Shown piece after piece: positions 21,062 to 32,901 of a DNA stretch of 64,000 nucleotides. The notes under the pieces were generated by a model, which had not been told where the DNA came from, ran no database searches, and was given only the letters and a program-made list of their open reading frames with translations. The position numbers and the translations under genes are program-made. The DNA is from Opisthocomus hoazin (lineage: Eukaryota; Chordata; Aves; Opisthocomiformes; Opisthocomidae): NCBI RefSeq assembly GCF_030867145.1, contig NC_134436.1, positions 124,001 to 188,000 of the forward strand, in the 5' to 3' direction. The first letter of the stretch is position 1. Each line of letters starts with the position of its first letter.

Positions 21062-24000
21062 GCTGTCACAAGAAGATGTGCAGATGTTGCAAACCTGCCT
21101 GACAATAAGAAAAGCAACTGTTTTGCTACCGTTTTCCTTTAGAACAGCGTCTTTCCCAGGCAGGCGTTTGACCTGTTCGTGGAATAACAACTGCCACTAG
21201 AAGTGGGCCGCATGGGAAGAGCATGCTGTTCTCCTGGAAGTCAGAAGACTGGCTTCCGTTCCTGCGTGTTGCTGATTTGCTTTATGACCTGCGAGTCCTC
21301 TCCCGCTATGTTTGCTTTACTTGTTTTCTCGATGGCGATCTGTTCAGCAGAGGAAATGCCTTTTACTTCTGTGCAAGATCTGGGCTCAAGTTGCTTGGGG
21401 GGGAAATTGCAGCTGGTTGAGAAGTCAGTCACTAATTTTTGCTAACCAAATTGTAGCTGAGATAAATTTGCCTGAAAAGTACTTTCCTTTATTGGAAAGG
21501 ACTCTATAGCTTTACACACACTGAATTTAAAACCATGTAGAAACTTCAAAGTGCTTATGCCAGCTGAGCTTTTTGTCTTTTAAATGTGTTTGAAGCTGCT
21601 TCAGAGCAGAAGCTTTTGCTGCTCTAGGGAAAAAGCTTTAATTCTAGATACTGCATCAATTTACCAGCGACTGTCAGACTTTCCTTGACCTGTCTCTGTA
21701 AAGTAGTTTGTAATGGAGAGATCCTTCAGTTAATTGATGGAATAACCTTGTACCTCCAGCCTGAGGCTATTGCTAAGGACGGTTTTCTTGCTTGGATGCG
21801 CTGTTTGCCGTAGCCCCTGGCTGGAGTTGATACAGCATTTGAATTCGGGCTAGTAAGGTTTTGTTTCTACTGGTAGTGGAATTGAGACTGAAATAAAGCA
21901 GGTGAAATTACGACCTTACTGAAGTCATTAGCAAAGCTGCCATTGACTGAAGTAAGGCTAGGATCTCAGCCAAGGGTTTGGGTTGTTTAATTTATGGTAA
22001 CATATTAATTGAGTTATATTAAAACAAGATTTTGAAAAAGTTAATCTTTAGCTTCGTGATACAATCTCCATTCCATAAATATTGTACATAGTGTTACTAA
22101 AAGTTTACCTTTTTTGGGCAGGTTGATAGAGGTAGATTTTAATTTATTTTTATAATCTGTGTGTTTGCACTCCTAGGAAAGAACTAAAGTACGCAGATGT
22201 CATTATTTCTGTAAATGAAAAGGACTTAATCCTAAATCTTCTAATTCTTTTATAGTATATGGCAGCAGAGCTATCTAACACTCTGTCCCGCAGGAAATAT
22301 TTGGCATACTTGTAAGCTCCAGGGAGAGGAGAACTAGGATGATAACATCCATTAGCGTTGCTTTTGAATGAGAACTTGCATAAAGACTTTCTCGAGGAAA
22401 AAAAAAAATCACTATTAGATTTAAAGGCTTTTTAGCAAAAGGAATGTATTGCAAGCTTTTGACCTTCCTGTGCTGTATGAAGCTTTACTGGTGCGTATGC
22501 CAGAAAATTCTGTTGATTACTGGACTCTTCCAATGTGTGCTGCCCTTCTAGAAAGTCGACATCTGGACTGTATTTATTCTACTATTTTCTCGTCACTGGA
22601 TGTGTCAGAGTAGATTTTCCTCCTTTAAATTTTGATAAACTTTGTTTCTATGATTTGGCAGAAAAGATTTTGTGCAATTTTAAAGGCACGACTAATAATG
22701 CGTTCCCAAGCTCTGATGACAGTTAGAACAAACGGTATTGTTTTAAAACGTAAATGGATATTTTGCTGTACTACTCTTCTTGCTTCTCTTATCTGCTAGA
22801 ATAGTTTTAGCATTAAGCATATTTTAATACACATCTAGAAACAGGCAAGACTGCTTTTATTATATTATTATATTGCTTGAAGTCATGAATTATGTTAATG
22901 TAAACACTGTAGTAAAAGGGAGACTGTATTGGCACCTGAGGTCTTTTATTCCTGCTTGTCAGTCTTCACATTTGTCTTGTATGTGGAGACTCTGGACTGG
23001 GTAGAAATGGGATTATTCATTAAGAGTCAAAGTGTGTTCTTCCACTTGTAGCGGTCCCAAAGTACACCCAGTTTGTGTTGCACATCGATGGTATCTTGGC
23101 AAAAAGGAAACCGAGTTATCCATTAGCTAATTTTCAGAGTAATCTTCTTTGTAACCAGCTCTTCAAGTAATACCTTCCAAGTTTTCCCATGCAATGAGTA
23201 AAGCTAGCATAGTCAACAAGTTTCAAGGAACTGCTCTCTCAATCACTGGAAAGTTTTGACTAATTGAGCACAGTGATTTTTAATCTCTGGTATTCTGTAT
23301 TATTTTTCAGTGATGTTTGTCTTATGAGGAACAATGGAACAAAATGGTTTTGGACAGGTTGATGTAGTTGCTTCTGAGAATTCGGGAGCGTGCGGCGCCG
23401 GTGCGGTCCGAGAGAGCGGGTCTGTTTTATTGATGTATGCCATCAATAAAATCAGGTGCCTTGATTAACCCTCTAGTATTGCAGGCCACAACTTGGTAAC
23501 TGAGGCTGTGATAAATATCCCATAGCTTGTCTGCAGAATCAACTTTTTTTTTTAGTGTTTTCAGTTAAAAGTTTTCTCCTGCAAAACCTAGGGACTGATA
23601 CTGTTCTGTCAGGTCAAACAGATAAGCTGTTTCACCTGAAGTTTGTACCTAGCTCTTGTAGGCTACTTTTCCATGATGGGTTTGCAAAGCTGCTGTGAGT
23701 GCACTTCCTCAGTCTCCATTGCTGCTTGCTCATGGGTGGAGGAGTGCACATATGGCCACCTCATAGCGAGAGGTCACCTCTGCTAGCGCAGCTGTCCCGT
23801 GGGCTTTCCGTCATTTGAGAAGGTTGGAAGGTAAGAAGAAATGAGATTGCTTTAGAGTCCATTCTCTTTGAACATCTGGGGTGATATCCTTTCTGGGGTG
23901 ATATCCTTTCTGTATATGCAAAGTTAAAATTTCAAGTGCTATATTGTCTCATTTTTGCAGAGGTTAAGTGTAATGTGAGGATAGGGATGCTTCTAAGCTG

Positions 24001-25277
24001 CCTATCTGATCAAGAAGTGCAGGTCTGAAGGTACTAAATACCCAAGTGAATGCAGACTAGCTGCAAAACTGACGTATGCAGCATGGTGGAGGAAGGTGAA
24101 GACTGTAAGAATGTGCTTAAACTCCCCCTGCTAAATTAACATTGCTGTTCTGAGTATCTTAGCTGAGAAATATGCAAGCATGCAAAATGTACACTTGTCA
24201 TTCTTAAAGTAGTTGGTTTCCAGCCTTTAATTTCTGAAGGACTGTTGAATGACGGAACTACTTTGACTTTTTCCACACAAATCCCTCTAATGAAATGCGT
24301 TTCTGCTTCACACCCGTAAGAGTTGCTAGTGGCAGTCACTGTCTCGCTTGAAATAGGATCTTTCTCCAGTAATTTACTGCCAGTTAATCAGGGCTAAGTG
24401 AGACCTGGTAATCCCATTGATGTGCCTGGACTTATCTGAAGACAAGACCTAATTTTTATTTTTTTAAAAAGAGCTGTAGTAACATCATTCGTAATTATAG
24501 TGATATGAACTTGGTCACGCTTCCTGCCTACAATATCATGTATGTAAACACTACAATAAATTCTGTCTAAACACGTTCTGCTTTAACTCTACCTCTGTCT
24601 TAAGAAGTAAATATGCATTTGCTGTCTTTATTTATCTCTGTACTGTACCACTCTGCACTAATAAATTCATTTCTTAATGAATTCATGTAGCCGTGTGGCC
24701 AGAAATATATTTTTTAACTAGCTAAGAGTCTGTGATAAGCAGTGCAAAGAATCTGTTTCTTTAAAATATGTTTTACTGTACTTTGAAACTGGCTTCTAAA
24801 GATACTGAATGTTTCCATCAACTTGGTAATACTCATAACCAGCTCCTGGTATATACAATATATTAAAATGATGCTAAATATAAAAGTGTGTGTGTATAAT
24901 GATTTTAAGAAAACTAATATATATGTCTCTGCACTCTGAATAAATCTGTCTCTGGACTTGTGATCAAGGCAGGGGACAGGGCTGTTTCTTGTTACTTAAG
25001 GTAACACAGGAATTCAGGCACATAGCAAAAAGCTTTTAATCACACTAATGTGATGCATTGTATCAACATCTTAATGCTAAGATGATCTTTAGGATGAAGA
25101 AAGTATTTTAAACAAACACCATGTAGTTCCCTGCAACATCGGTGCTTTTTGTTCTAGACAGTGAAGGTCTGTTGTGTAGTCAAAGCCGTAAATGGAATGA
25201 AATGAGGTTGCTTTAAACAAAGGTTTCATAAGTTGTTGAAAATCAGTTTTGAGGAAAATGTCTGAAATGTTTTGCAG
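21062..25277. other. AT-rich non-coding sequence, probably MYH10 intron or flank
   Basis: I found no exon. In particular, the MYH10 exons that should precede the P-loop exon (N-terminal SH3-like domain, the GRKRHEMPPHIY region and the 28-nt exon) were not seen. It contains a CpG-rich island with a hairpin at 23383-23451 and a 20-bp direct repeat near 23876-23912. If the P-loop exon is spliced, its partner lies outside the window or is gone. Confidence 0.5.
23383..23451. other. Isolated CpG cluster followed by a perfect hairpin with AATAAA
   Basis: Eight CpG dinucleotides fall within 23383-23419 in an otherwise CpG-poor, AT-rich stretch. They are followed by perfect 11-bp inverted arms (23425-23435 and 23441-23451) around a 5-base loop. 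Both arms contain AATAAA-type sequence, one on each strand. It may be a remnant of an inserted element such as an LTR end; its identity is unknown. Confidence 0.5.
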
Positions 25278-26956
25278 AGGTGAATCTGGTGCTGGGAAGA
25301 CTGAAAACATGAAGAAGGTTATTCCATACCTTGCTCATGTTGCTTCCTCCCATAAAGGAAGAAAGGACCATAATATTCCCGTAAGTTGGGATATTTTATC
25401 ATTTGTTTATTGTTCTTTTTGAAAACTACCATCTTTGCATTTAAAAAAACCATAATATTTTTACTAAAGATAAGCTGGAATGTAATCCACATAATTTTCT
25501 CAACCATTATTTTCTCTTTAGTAGGGGCTGAAATGAGCAGTTCCATTAAAATTTCCAGTTGATGTTAGCTGTTTAACTTCTCTTCTGAAATTAAAGGCTT
25601 TATGCAACCATTGTAACTAGGAACGGTATCAAAGCTTTCTGATGCAGTGTATGCCAGTTTTCCAAAAATTTAATTAACTTGGGCAAGTCTTAGTGAATTT
25701 AGTTCCCTCAGATGCAGTTTTCAGTACTATATTTGTGAACAAGCTTTCTGTTCTTTCAAAAATTATCTTGTAGATAAGAAAAATCATCAAGCTTCAAAAC
25801 TGCTGTAGACTTGATATGTCTACAAGCGAGCACCTAATAAAAAGCTCTAGTTTTAGTACATTACAGACAAAAACATATGCACTTATGTCAGAGTCTTGGG
25901 TTTTTTGGTAACTTGTCACTAACTGATTTATGTAGAACTTTCTTCAGATTTACTGCTAGACTTCAAAATTCACAATGAGTTTTTATCAATATTTTGCTTT
26001 ACAAGATATGGATGGGTTTGAATATCTGTTGCTATGACCACTTGGATCTCTTTGCAGTGGAATATTATTTCAACTTGCTAGAAGCAAGTGGCTTGCTATA
26101 TTCGATACTGGCGTATGTGGTTGGAAGTTTTCAAACTATATCAGACTCAGAAGCATCAGCTTCTGTAATTTCTAGTGTATAACACTTAATATTAAGATAT
26201 TCTGGAATGTGTCAAGACTCAAACTCCTAGAAAACCAGGAGAGGACTTTTGACCAGTCTGTGAAGGAAAAAAAGCAATAATTTGAAGTTGGAGAGAGGGA
26301 AAGATTGCTCTGCAGATAGATTTGGAGGCCTTAGGAGGACGCTGTGACTGGAGTGTCGGCAGCATTAGCATTGTCATGTGCTAGGGGAATACATGGCTCT
26401 GCAGAATGCTATTTAGAAAGTCATCCTTCAGAACTTGTTTTCTGTGTGGGTTTTGATTTATAAATATTCTTGGATTTATGGCTGTGCTGCCTTGAACAAA
26501 ACTAGTGTTTTTAAAATTTCTACAGGAGTATAATTGCCTACAACTTTTTTGGGGGGAAGGGAATTATGCAGAGAATGGAACTGCACAGAGTTTGTATACC
26601 AAGTACTTCTAAACACACTATTGACAGCTTGGAATGCACCAGGTTGAAGAGACTTCTGTGAGCCTCTTGTCGAGCCTCCTTTCAAAATATGCTTCCCTTT
26701 AAAGCTGAGTTTTGAAAACCTTGTGTGATGAAGATTATACAACCTTTCTGCAAAACTTTTCCTGTGCTTAACCACTTAAACAGTCAAAAATAGGGGTTTA
26801 AAAAGTACTCCTTGTTTGTTTGGCTGTGTTTCCATAAGCACTTTGTGCCAGTACCTGTGCTAAAAGTAGTCCCCTTTTTGAGTTTTGTCATCGTAACAAT
26901 TCCTGTGGCCACTCACTGGGCTTGGAGACTGCAGGCTCAAACTACTGTTCTGAAAG

Positions 26957-27185
26957 TCATAGAATCATAGAATGGTTTGGGTTGGAAAGGGCCTTAAAGA
27001 TCATCTGGTTCCAACCCCCCTGCCATCAGCAGGGACATCTTCCACCAGACCAGGTTGCTCACAGCTCCATCCAACCTGGCCTTGAACCCTGCCAGGGAGG
27101 GGGCAGCCACAGCTTCTCTGGGCAACCTGGACCAGTGTTTCATCACCCTCATGGGGAAGAAATGAAGTCCATCTGGCTTTAGATG
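26957..27185 (-). mobile_element. CR1 3' fragment
   Basis: The tandem TCATAGAA at 26957 is the complement of the CR1 terminal repeat, followed by the conserved CR1 3' region read backwards (GGTTTGGGTTGGAAAGGGCC, then the GCCAGGGAGGGGGCAGCC section). It is a 5'-truncated CR1 in intron sequence and is present at the same relative place in block B. Confidence 0.9.
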
Positions 27186-29930
27186 AAACAAGTTTCCTCT
27201 GTTTGTTGCGTGGCTGCATAACTGATATGAAGTGAAGGCACAGAAAAAAGCTGGGGTGGAAGATGTTGGTGAAGGGAAGGATGAGCTGCTCAGTCTAATG
27301 CAGTGCTGGCTAATTCTGTTTAAGTTGCTGGTTGAACTGGAATCTAATTCTCTACTTAGCAGCGTGATCAAATGGGACAGGAGTTTAAGATGGTGGGTGT
27401 AATCAGCTGCTTCGTGAGCCATCGAAGACTGTCACGATGAAGACTGGAAAAGTTTTTATTCTTTGTAAAACATAGTTCAGACACAGTAAAAAGAATAGGG
27501 TAGTGTCCTGAATAGAAGTTTGATACTTTGATTGTGCGCTTCATTCAATGCACTGCTATAGTAAGCACTGAATTAAGTATATGTTTATGAAAAATGCAAA
27601 ATGTTCACGTAACCTAAACCGTTTTGAAAACACAAATGAGTCTCGCTTCTGTAACAATTAATTTTTATTTATATACTGCAGATGAAGAATGTCTAATCTA
27701 CACACCTAACACTCAAAAGTTAGGAAGTGTCAGAATTGGTTATATTTAAGCAGCCCTAACTTGTTCCTGTTCACATATACATTAGAAAACTGTAGAGGGC
27801 TGGTGGTGATCCGTAGTATCCATCTGTACAGCCTTTGCACTGACCCGTGCACAAAGATGATGCTAAACAGGCTTGTTAAATAGACAGCAAGTCATGGATT
27901 TACTTTTATCCATCCTGTAACGAATAATTATCAGTGCTATGCATATTACTGAGACTTCTGAAAGTTGCATGGATTTTTTTTTATGAACAATTTGTATGCT
28001 GATGAATGAATAATTATCTTCCCGACACCATTCTGAAGTGTAGAGTTAACTTTGTCTCTTTTGCCTGACAGGCAAACCTTTACAGGGTGCTGTAGAAGTA
28101 TTACAAACAAACGCAGCCCCCAGTTTGACACCTCAGGCCATGGCCAGAGTAACAGTAATGGTCTGCCATGCCACAAATGCTCACCATGTACGTTCTCCAG
28201 CGGCACTGGCTGTGAAATGTTTGGCTTACGCAAGGAGCATCACATAGGAGCTCTACTCATCCCTTCAACAGCCTTCTTGTGTCTGGCATTCAGCTGTTTG
28301 TCTGTGACACTTTTCTTTCCCAGCCGCCCTGTTTCATCACAGCTGGTGGCTGTGTGCCTGCAGAGGAAGTCCTGCGTAGCCCTTGGCACGTCATCCCCAG
28401 GCAGGGGTCCTGTGGGGAACGGAGCCAGTAACACAGTGTAACCACGGAGGGTGGAATTACAGCGCCGAACAGCCTGAATACTAACGTTTCCTAGTTTTTG
28501 AGTGTTTGAATCTGTAGCCACACTGTCTCTTTTCTGTTTAATCACAAAGAATGTTAAAGGTATTGTCTTGGGCACAGTGCTAGGAAGCGTGGGTGGGTGG
28601 TGGTGGTAAAAAGGTAGAAGAGAAGCTTTAGTGCTTGTGGGACTTGGCAGAGCTAGGTGAGACTAGGGTAGTCCCTTAAATTAGGAATTGAGTCTGGGCT
28701 TTCTAGAGCCAGGTGATGGAGAGCAGGGAGAAGCGCATGGCAGTGAGTTATGAACAGGCTCATCTATAGATTGAAGGTGGAATGAAAGTGAGCCTGAATC
28801 CTTGTCTGCAGTGTGCTTGGTTGAGCATCAGAACTAACACGTGTACAGTTCTAGTTGATGCGTAGCAAGGGAGAAAAGATGGAAGATATCTGTTGTAAAT
28901 AACTGGAAGCTTTAGCTTCACATCCAACACATCTGCGCTCTAATGAATTTGGGGGGAGTGGGGTGGTAGTGTTAAGAACTTTACCAGTAAATCTGCATAT
29001 TTTATCTGCACCAGGCATATTGTGGTTTATTCGGTTGTTAACCAGGTCATACATGGACCAGCTTTCTAAAGGCAACCATTGTGCTTTAGCCTGGGCATCT
29101 CAGACCAAAGGTGACCCACACTGGTGTCTGTTGGTCTGGTCAGCTATCCCATGCTCCTAGGCCAGCATAGGAGCCTCTCTTGCCTTTGCTCTCAATTATT
29201 CCTCTGTAGACTCAGGTGGTGTGGAGAAAAGGTTATTTAGAATGAAAGGGTGAGGAAGAGAACAAGGACAGGTAACTGGTGAGTGGAGGGGGGGGCTCAT
29301 GTGTCCAGAGAGGGTTTTTGACAGATTAAGCAAGGAGGGTAGGGAGTAAACAGAGTCTTCTAAACTACTTGGCTTTGTGGCTCATCACTCCTGTGTGCGC
29401 TAAGTGGCATGGGAAAGAGAGAAAAGAATGAAATCGTGTTAATGCATGTGTTAGAGCTGCTTTAATAAGGTTAAGTAATGAGTCCTAATTCTGACTCTTG
29501 GGCTCTGCTTTAGTTTGGAAACTTTGTGTTTTTGAATGGGGAGGGAAGTCAGTGCAAAATGTAGAAATAACTAAAAAAAAGTTTGCATACACAGCTTTCC
29601 AAAAGAAGGAAAACTGTTGGTTGTCACTCACTGCCTGGGGGCTGCCATGAACTTGCAGGCTCTCCAGGCTGCGTGAAGTTAAGGGGGTACTCTAAGCTGG
29701 ACTGTGGACATACCTGGACCCTATTCATGGTCAGATACCTGAAATGGGCAGGTGTGTTCCATCGTGGTAGTGTGTGAAGTAAACTTCTATAAATAACTGC
29801 ATCCATCTACCACCGCTGTGACTTTTGTTCACTTCCCTGCTCCTCAAAGCCTTCACATCCCAAACCCACTCTTATTGTCACTAAAATTCAGGTTTCTAGG
29901 TGATGCCATTTTAAGCTTCAGAAATGGAAG

Positions 29931-29985
29931 CATAGAATCACTTAAGCTGGAAAAGACCTTTAAGGTCCTCGAGTTCAACCGTAAC
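29931..29985 (-). mobile_element. Short CR1-like tail
   Basis: CATAGAATCACTTAAGCTGG and AAAGACCTTTAAGGTC followed by GAGTTCAACC have the pattern of the last 50 bp of an older CR1 subfamily. It is repeated in block B at 43848-43903. Confidence 0.65.
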
Positions 29986-31253
29986 ATAATTACTGGTACT
30001 TGCAGGTTAATGATGGCTTTCAGTGACTGCATTTGCCTTTGTAGCTGAAATACTAAATTGTTTAATCTGTTTTATGAATTTCAGAAGAAATATAATTGGC
30101 TTTGAAGTACAGGATCATGGGTAGGCTCATTCAGACTGAAGCTTCCCTTGGTGAGGATTTCCCAGATGAGCTTTAACTGCCCTAATTGAAACACAGAAGT
30201 TAAGTGTGTGTCTGATTATGTTCCGTTCTGTTTCTAAGTGAGGACAGAAACGGACACCCTGAGGAAGCAGTCTATCCTGTCTGAAGATAAGCAAAAGAAA
30301 TGCCTCTTAAGTTCCCAGGTGTACCTATCCTTCTCCAGTGATTTCGGAAGGAGCGGTAGCTTCATACTGAAACATCTAACCTTATTTTTAGATCCTGAGT
30401 TGTTTTCTGAGCAGGTATGATGCAGCTTTGCAAAATTCACATCACTTAGCTGAGTAAACTAAACCTTTGCTAGCTGCTTTGCAGAACTCTGTCAAAACCT
30501 GTTATTCTTCACTAAAACAGTGCTAGTTGTTAGTTAATTAAATTAGTAGACATAAACGGAAGAAGTGTGCGTCTGTCTTGGTGTGAAAATTTCTTGTGGT
30601 CTGAGTTTCACCACCACGTTTTCTCCCTAGGCTCTCTGGTGTGAAGCTCAAGATTGTTAAATTTGCTGACTGAGACAAGGGACTTTTTTTTTTTAAGATT
30701 TTTCTTCTCATGTGGACGGTAATTCTTGAAAGAAAGCTTCTGTCTTGATTGTAGGATTGCCTTTCTTAAGTACTTGAAGTACAGGGCAAAAACAAAGCCA
30801 CAGGCTCTGTAGGTATTGCTTTCCTCTTAGTTCTTTCATAACCTTTTTGATTTTTGAAAAATAGTGATGATCTTATCCATACAAAAACACCTTGCAGTGA
30901 CTAAGGCTGTCGAGACAGTTACTTGGTGTTGTGGGTTTATTTTTGTTGTTGTTTGTCAAAACTGTGGAAAGCAGTGCATGACTAATCAAACTCTTGTCCT
31001 TTTTCCCTGCTGCTCAAGGTCCATCTATCATCTTGTGTTTTATTTGAAATTAGTCCTTTGCATAAACACAGGTTTTAGTATTTTGCGCATGCAATGATGA
31101 GCAAATAACTTCTTTTCTAAAATTAACTTGAACAGTTTCTATGAAGTGAGTATATGTTTAACCTAAACCTACTGACTTTAATAATTTGGGATGTAACTTG
31201 CAGCTGGAATGTTTGCTTGCTAACATATGCATTTCTTTGTTTGCAATGAACAG

Positions 31254-31283
31254 CCCGAATCACCTAAACCCGTGAAACATCAG
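31254..31283 (+). CDS. MYH10: MYH10 B1 (N30) neuron-specific 30-nt microexon with GC donor
   Basis: The exon encodes PESPKPVKHQ and lies between CAG and a GCAAGT donor, so its downstream intron is GC-AG. In vertebrate MYH10 a 10-residue insert of this type in loop 1 near the ATP pocket defines the neuronal II-B1 isoform. Length, phase (0 on both sides) and place between the HNIP and GELE exons all fit. It is open and intact although the surrounding gene copy is broken. Confidence 0.92.
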
Positions 31284-32883
31284 GCAAGTGTTTTTCTTTA
31301 TGCTTTTAAAGTTATGTAGGTGAACTGATATATATTCTTCTATTTTCTGTCAACTTGTGTTTATAATATGTGGGAAACTTTGTAGAGGTATACAGTGAGC
31401 AGTAAACTTTGTAAATATTTAACTGGCTTTGAGAGAGTGGACTAGCGAGCAGCTTACAATTTCCTCATCATTGCAAAGCACTGCTCCCCATTTTCAAGTG
31501 GTGTTAGTCCTGAAGCAAGAGGTTCACCCTCTCTCTAGCTGACCTTCTCCAATGTGCTGTGTGTAGACTTGGTTCATGTGCTGCTGAGGGAGTGCAGAAC
31601 GCTCTTTTGGTATTAAATAAAGTGCTAAAGAGATGTATTAATGGAAGCTACAATATTCTTTTGATTAACATGCTGTTTTGTCTGGATATTTTTATAGTTT
31701 CTCAGATAACCTGATAAAGACTTTGATCTCAAGCGTAAAAGGCTTGGCATACCCAATCATCTTCTGAAGTCAAGTGTTTCCCCTGACTTTCTAGGATAAA
31801 TGGTGTGAGCGACGTGGTACCTATTCAGTGTTGTTGCCTAAATTAATGATTCCTCATTTGAGCTTCAACTACTCATATTCCTTGGGTTGGCTGGACTGCC
31901 GTGCAGATAGCTCTGCATCTCTCCTACTCCCCTAACCCCTCTCTCCATGGGCAGCAGTAGTGAGTCTGGTCCAGGGCACCTTCGTGCACGAGAGCAGGAG
32001 CTGCAGTACTCTTAGGGCTATGGAGCGGACTTGGGAAGGAGCATAAGGAGGAGGGTTAGGAGGAAGTTTAGGGTAAGGCTGTAGAAGGAGACAAACAATT
32101 GGTGCCATGTGTTAGGCAAGATAAATGCTCCGCGCTCTAACCTGAGATGGTAAGTGATGCCTTTGTCATGGGCACGAGGTTTTAAATCAAGAAAAATCTT
32201 TGCAGCAGCTCCATATGGTATAAGCAAGGCTTGGTAACTAAAGAAGCTACCATGAGTTAATTTAGCTGTTTGTATTCTTCTGCTTACATTTTCCTGAAAG
32301 CTGACTGTACTGCAACTTAAAGTGTAGTGGAAAGGAAAATAATAAAAGACACTTCAAGTTAGGTCTGGTATACTGGAAGCAAAAAAATCCTATGGACAGC
32401 TGTGATGCCTTTGCTAGTGTGTGGTAACTCGTTAAACCTCTGTAACCCAATCATGCATCTGAGCCCACGGTCTCATTTTCAGAATTTACAGACATTCTTA
32501 GTATTTGACTTAATCCTCCCTCCTTGCAAACTTCAGTCAATTCTGAGGGTTTTTACAAAAATATTTCTCTGTTCCAAAAATAGACGGAGCACTGTTTAGT
32601 TTAACCCTCCTTTTGCTTGTCAGGGTTGAAATAAACCGTTTGTTGGCAAACATTTTAAATGTATTGGTGGAAACATGCTAATCCAGAAGTGTTGATATTG
32701 CATAAACCATAATCATTAACATTTCTGTTTCAATGTCATTTTGAACTACAGAGTGGATCCATGTTGTATGTGAGTAGCACGTAGTTTTCCCTGCCTCACC
32801 CAGGCTTCACAACGAACCGAATCACTGGGATGCTGGTTTTTCTGAAACTGAGACAATAATCCGTCCTTATCTTGATGTTGCCC

Positions 32884-32901
32884 TGCATGAAGTATTGCAT
32901 G
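32884..32901 (+). promoter_or_regulatory. Paired UGCAUG (Rbfox) sites downstream of the N30 microexon
   Basis: TGCATG occurs at 32884-32889 and 32896-32901, 12 bp apart and about 1.6 kb into the intron after the microexon. Rbfox proteins bind UGCAUG. Neuronal inclusion of N30 is known to depend on a distal downstream intronic enhancer containing this motif. Position and pairing suggest the enhancer is preserved; activity in this copy is unknown. Confidence 0.65.

Larger units (their letters stand above)
26089..30974. repeat. 5-kb intronic direct duplication, block A
   Basis: This block aligns along its whole length with 39961-45017 in the same orientation, about 13.87-14.04 kb apart, with very few substitutions. 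It lies between the P-loop exon and the microexon. It lacks about 55 bp (at 29819) and about 140 bp (after 30675) that block B has. It includes a CR1 tail on the minus strand. Open frames inside it are non-coding intron and are mirrored in block B. Confidence 0.93.

Noticed and set aside
26994..27422. 142-codon minus-strand frame, repeated at 40860-41288
   Set aside because: It is mostly a reverse-oriented CR1 tail; the duplicate exists only because the intron block is duplicated.
28052..28441. 129-codon plus-strand frame, repeated at 41918-42307
   Set aside because: It lies in intron DNA with no recognised domain. Identity with the second copy comes from the segmental duplication and not from selection.
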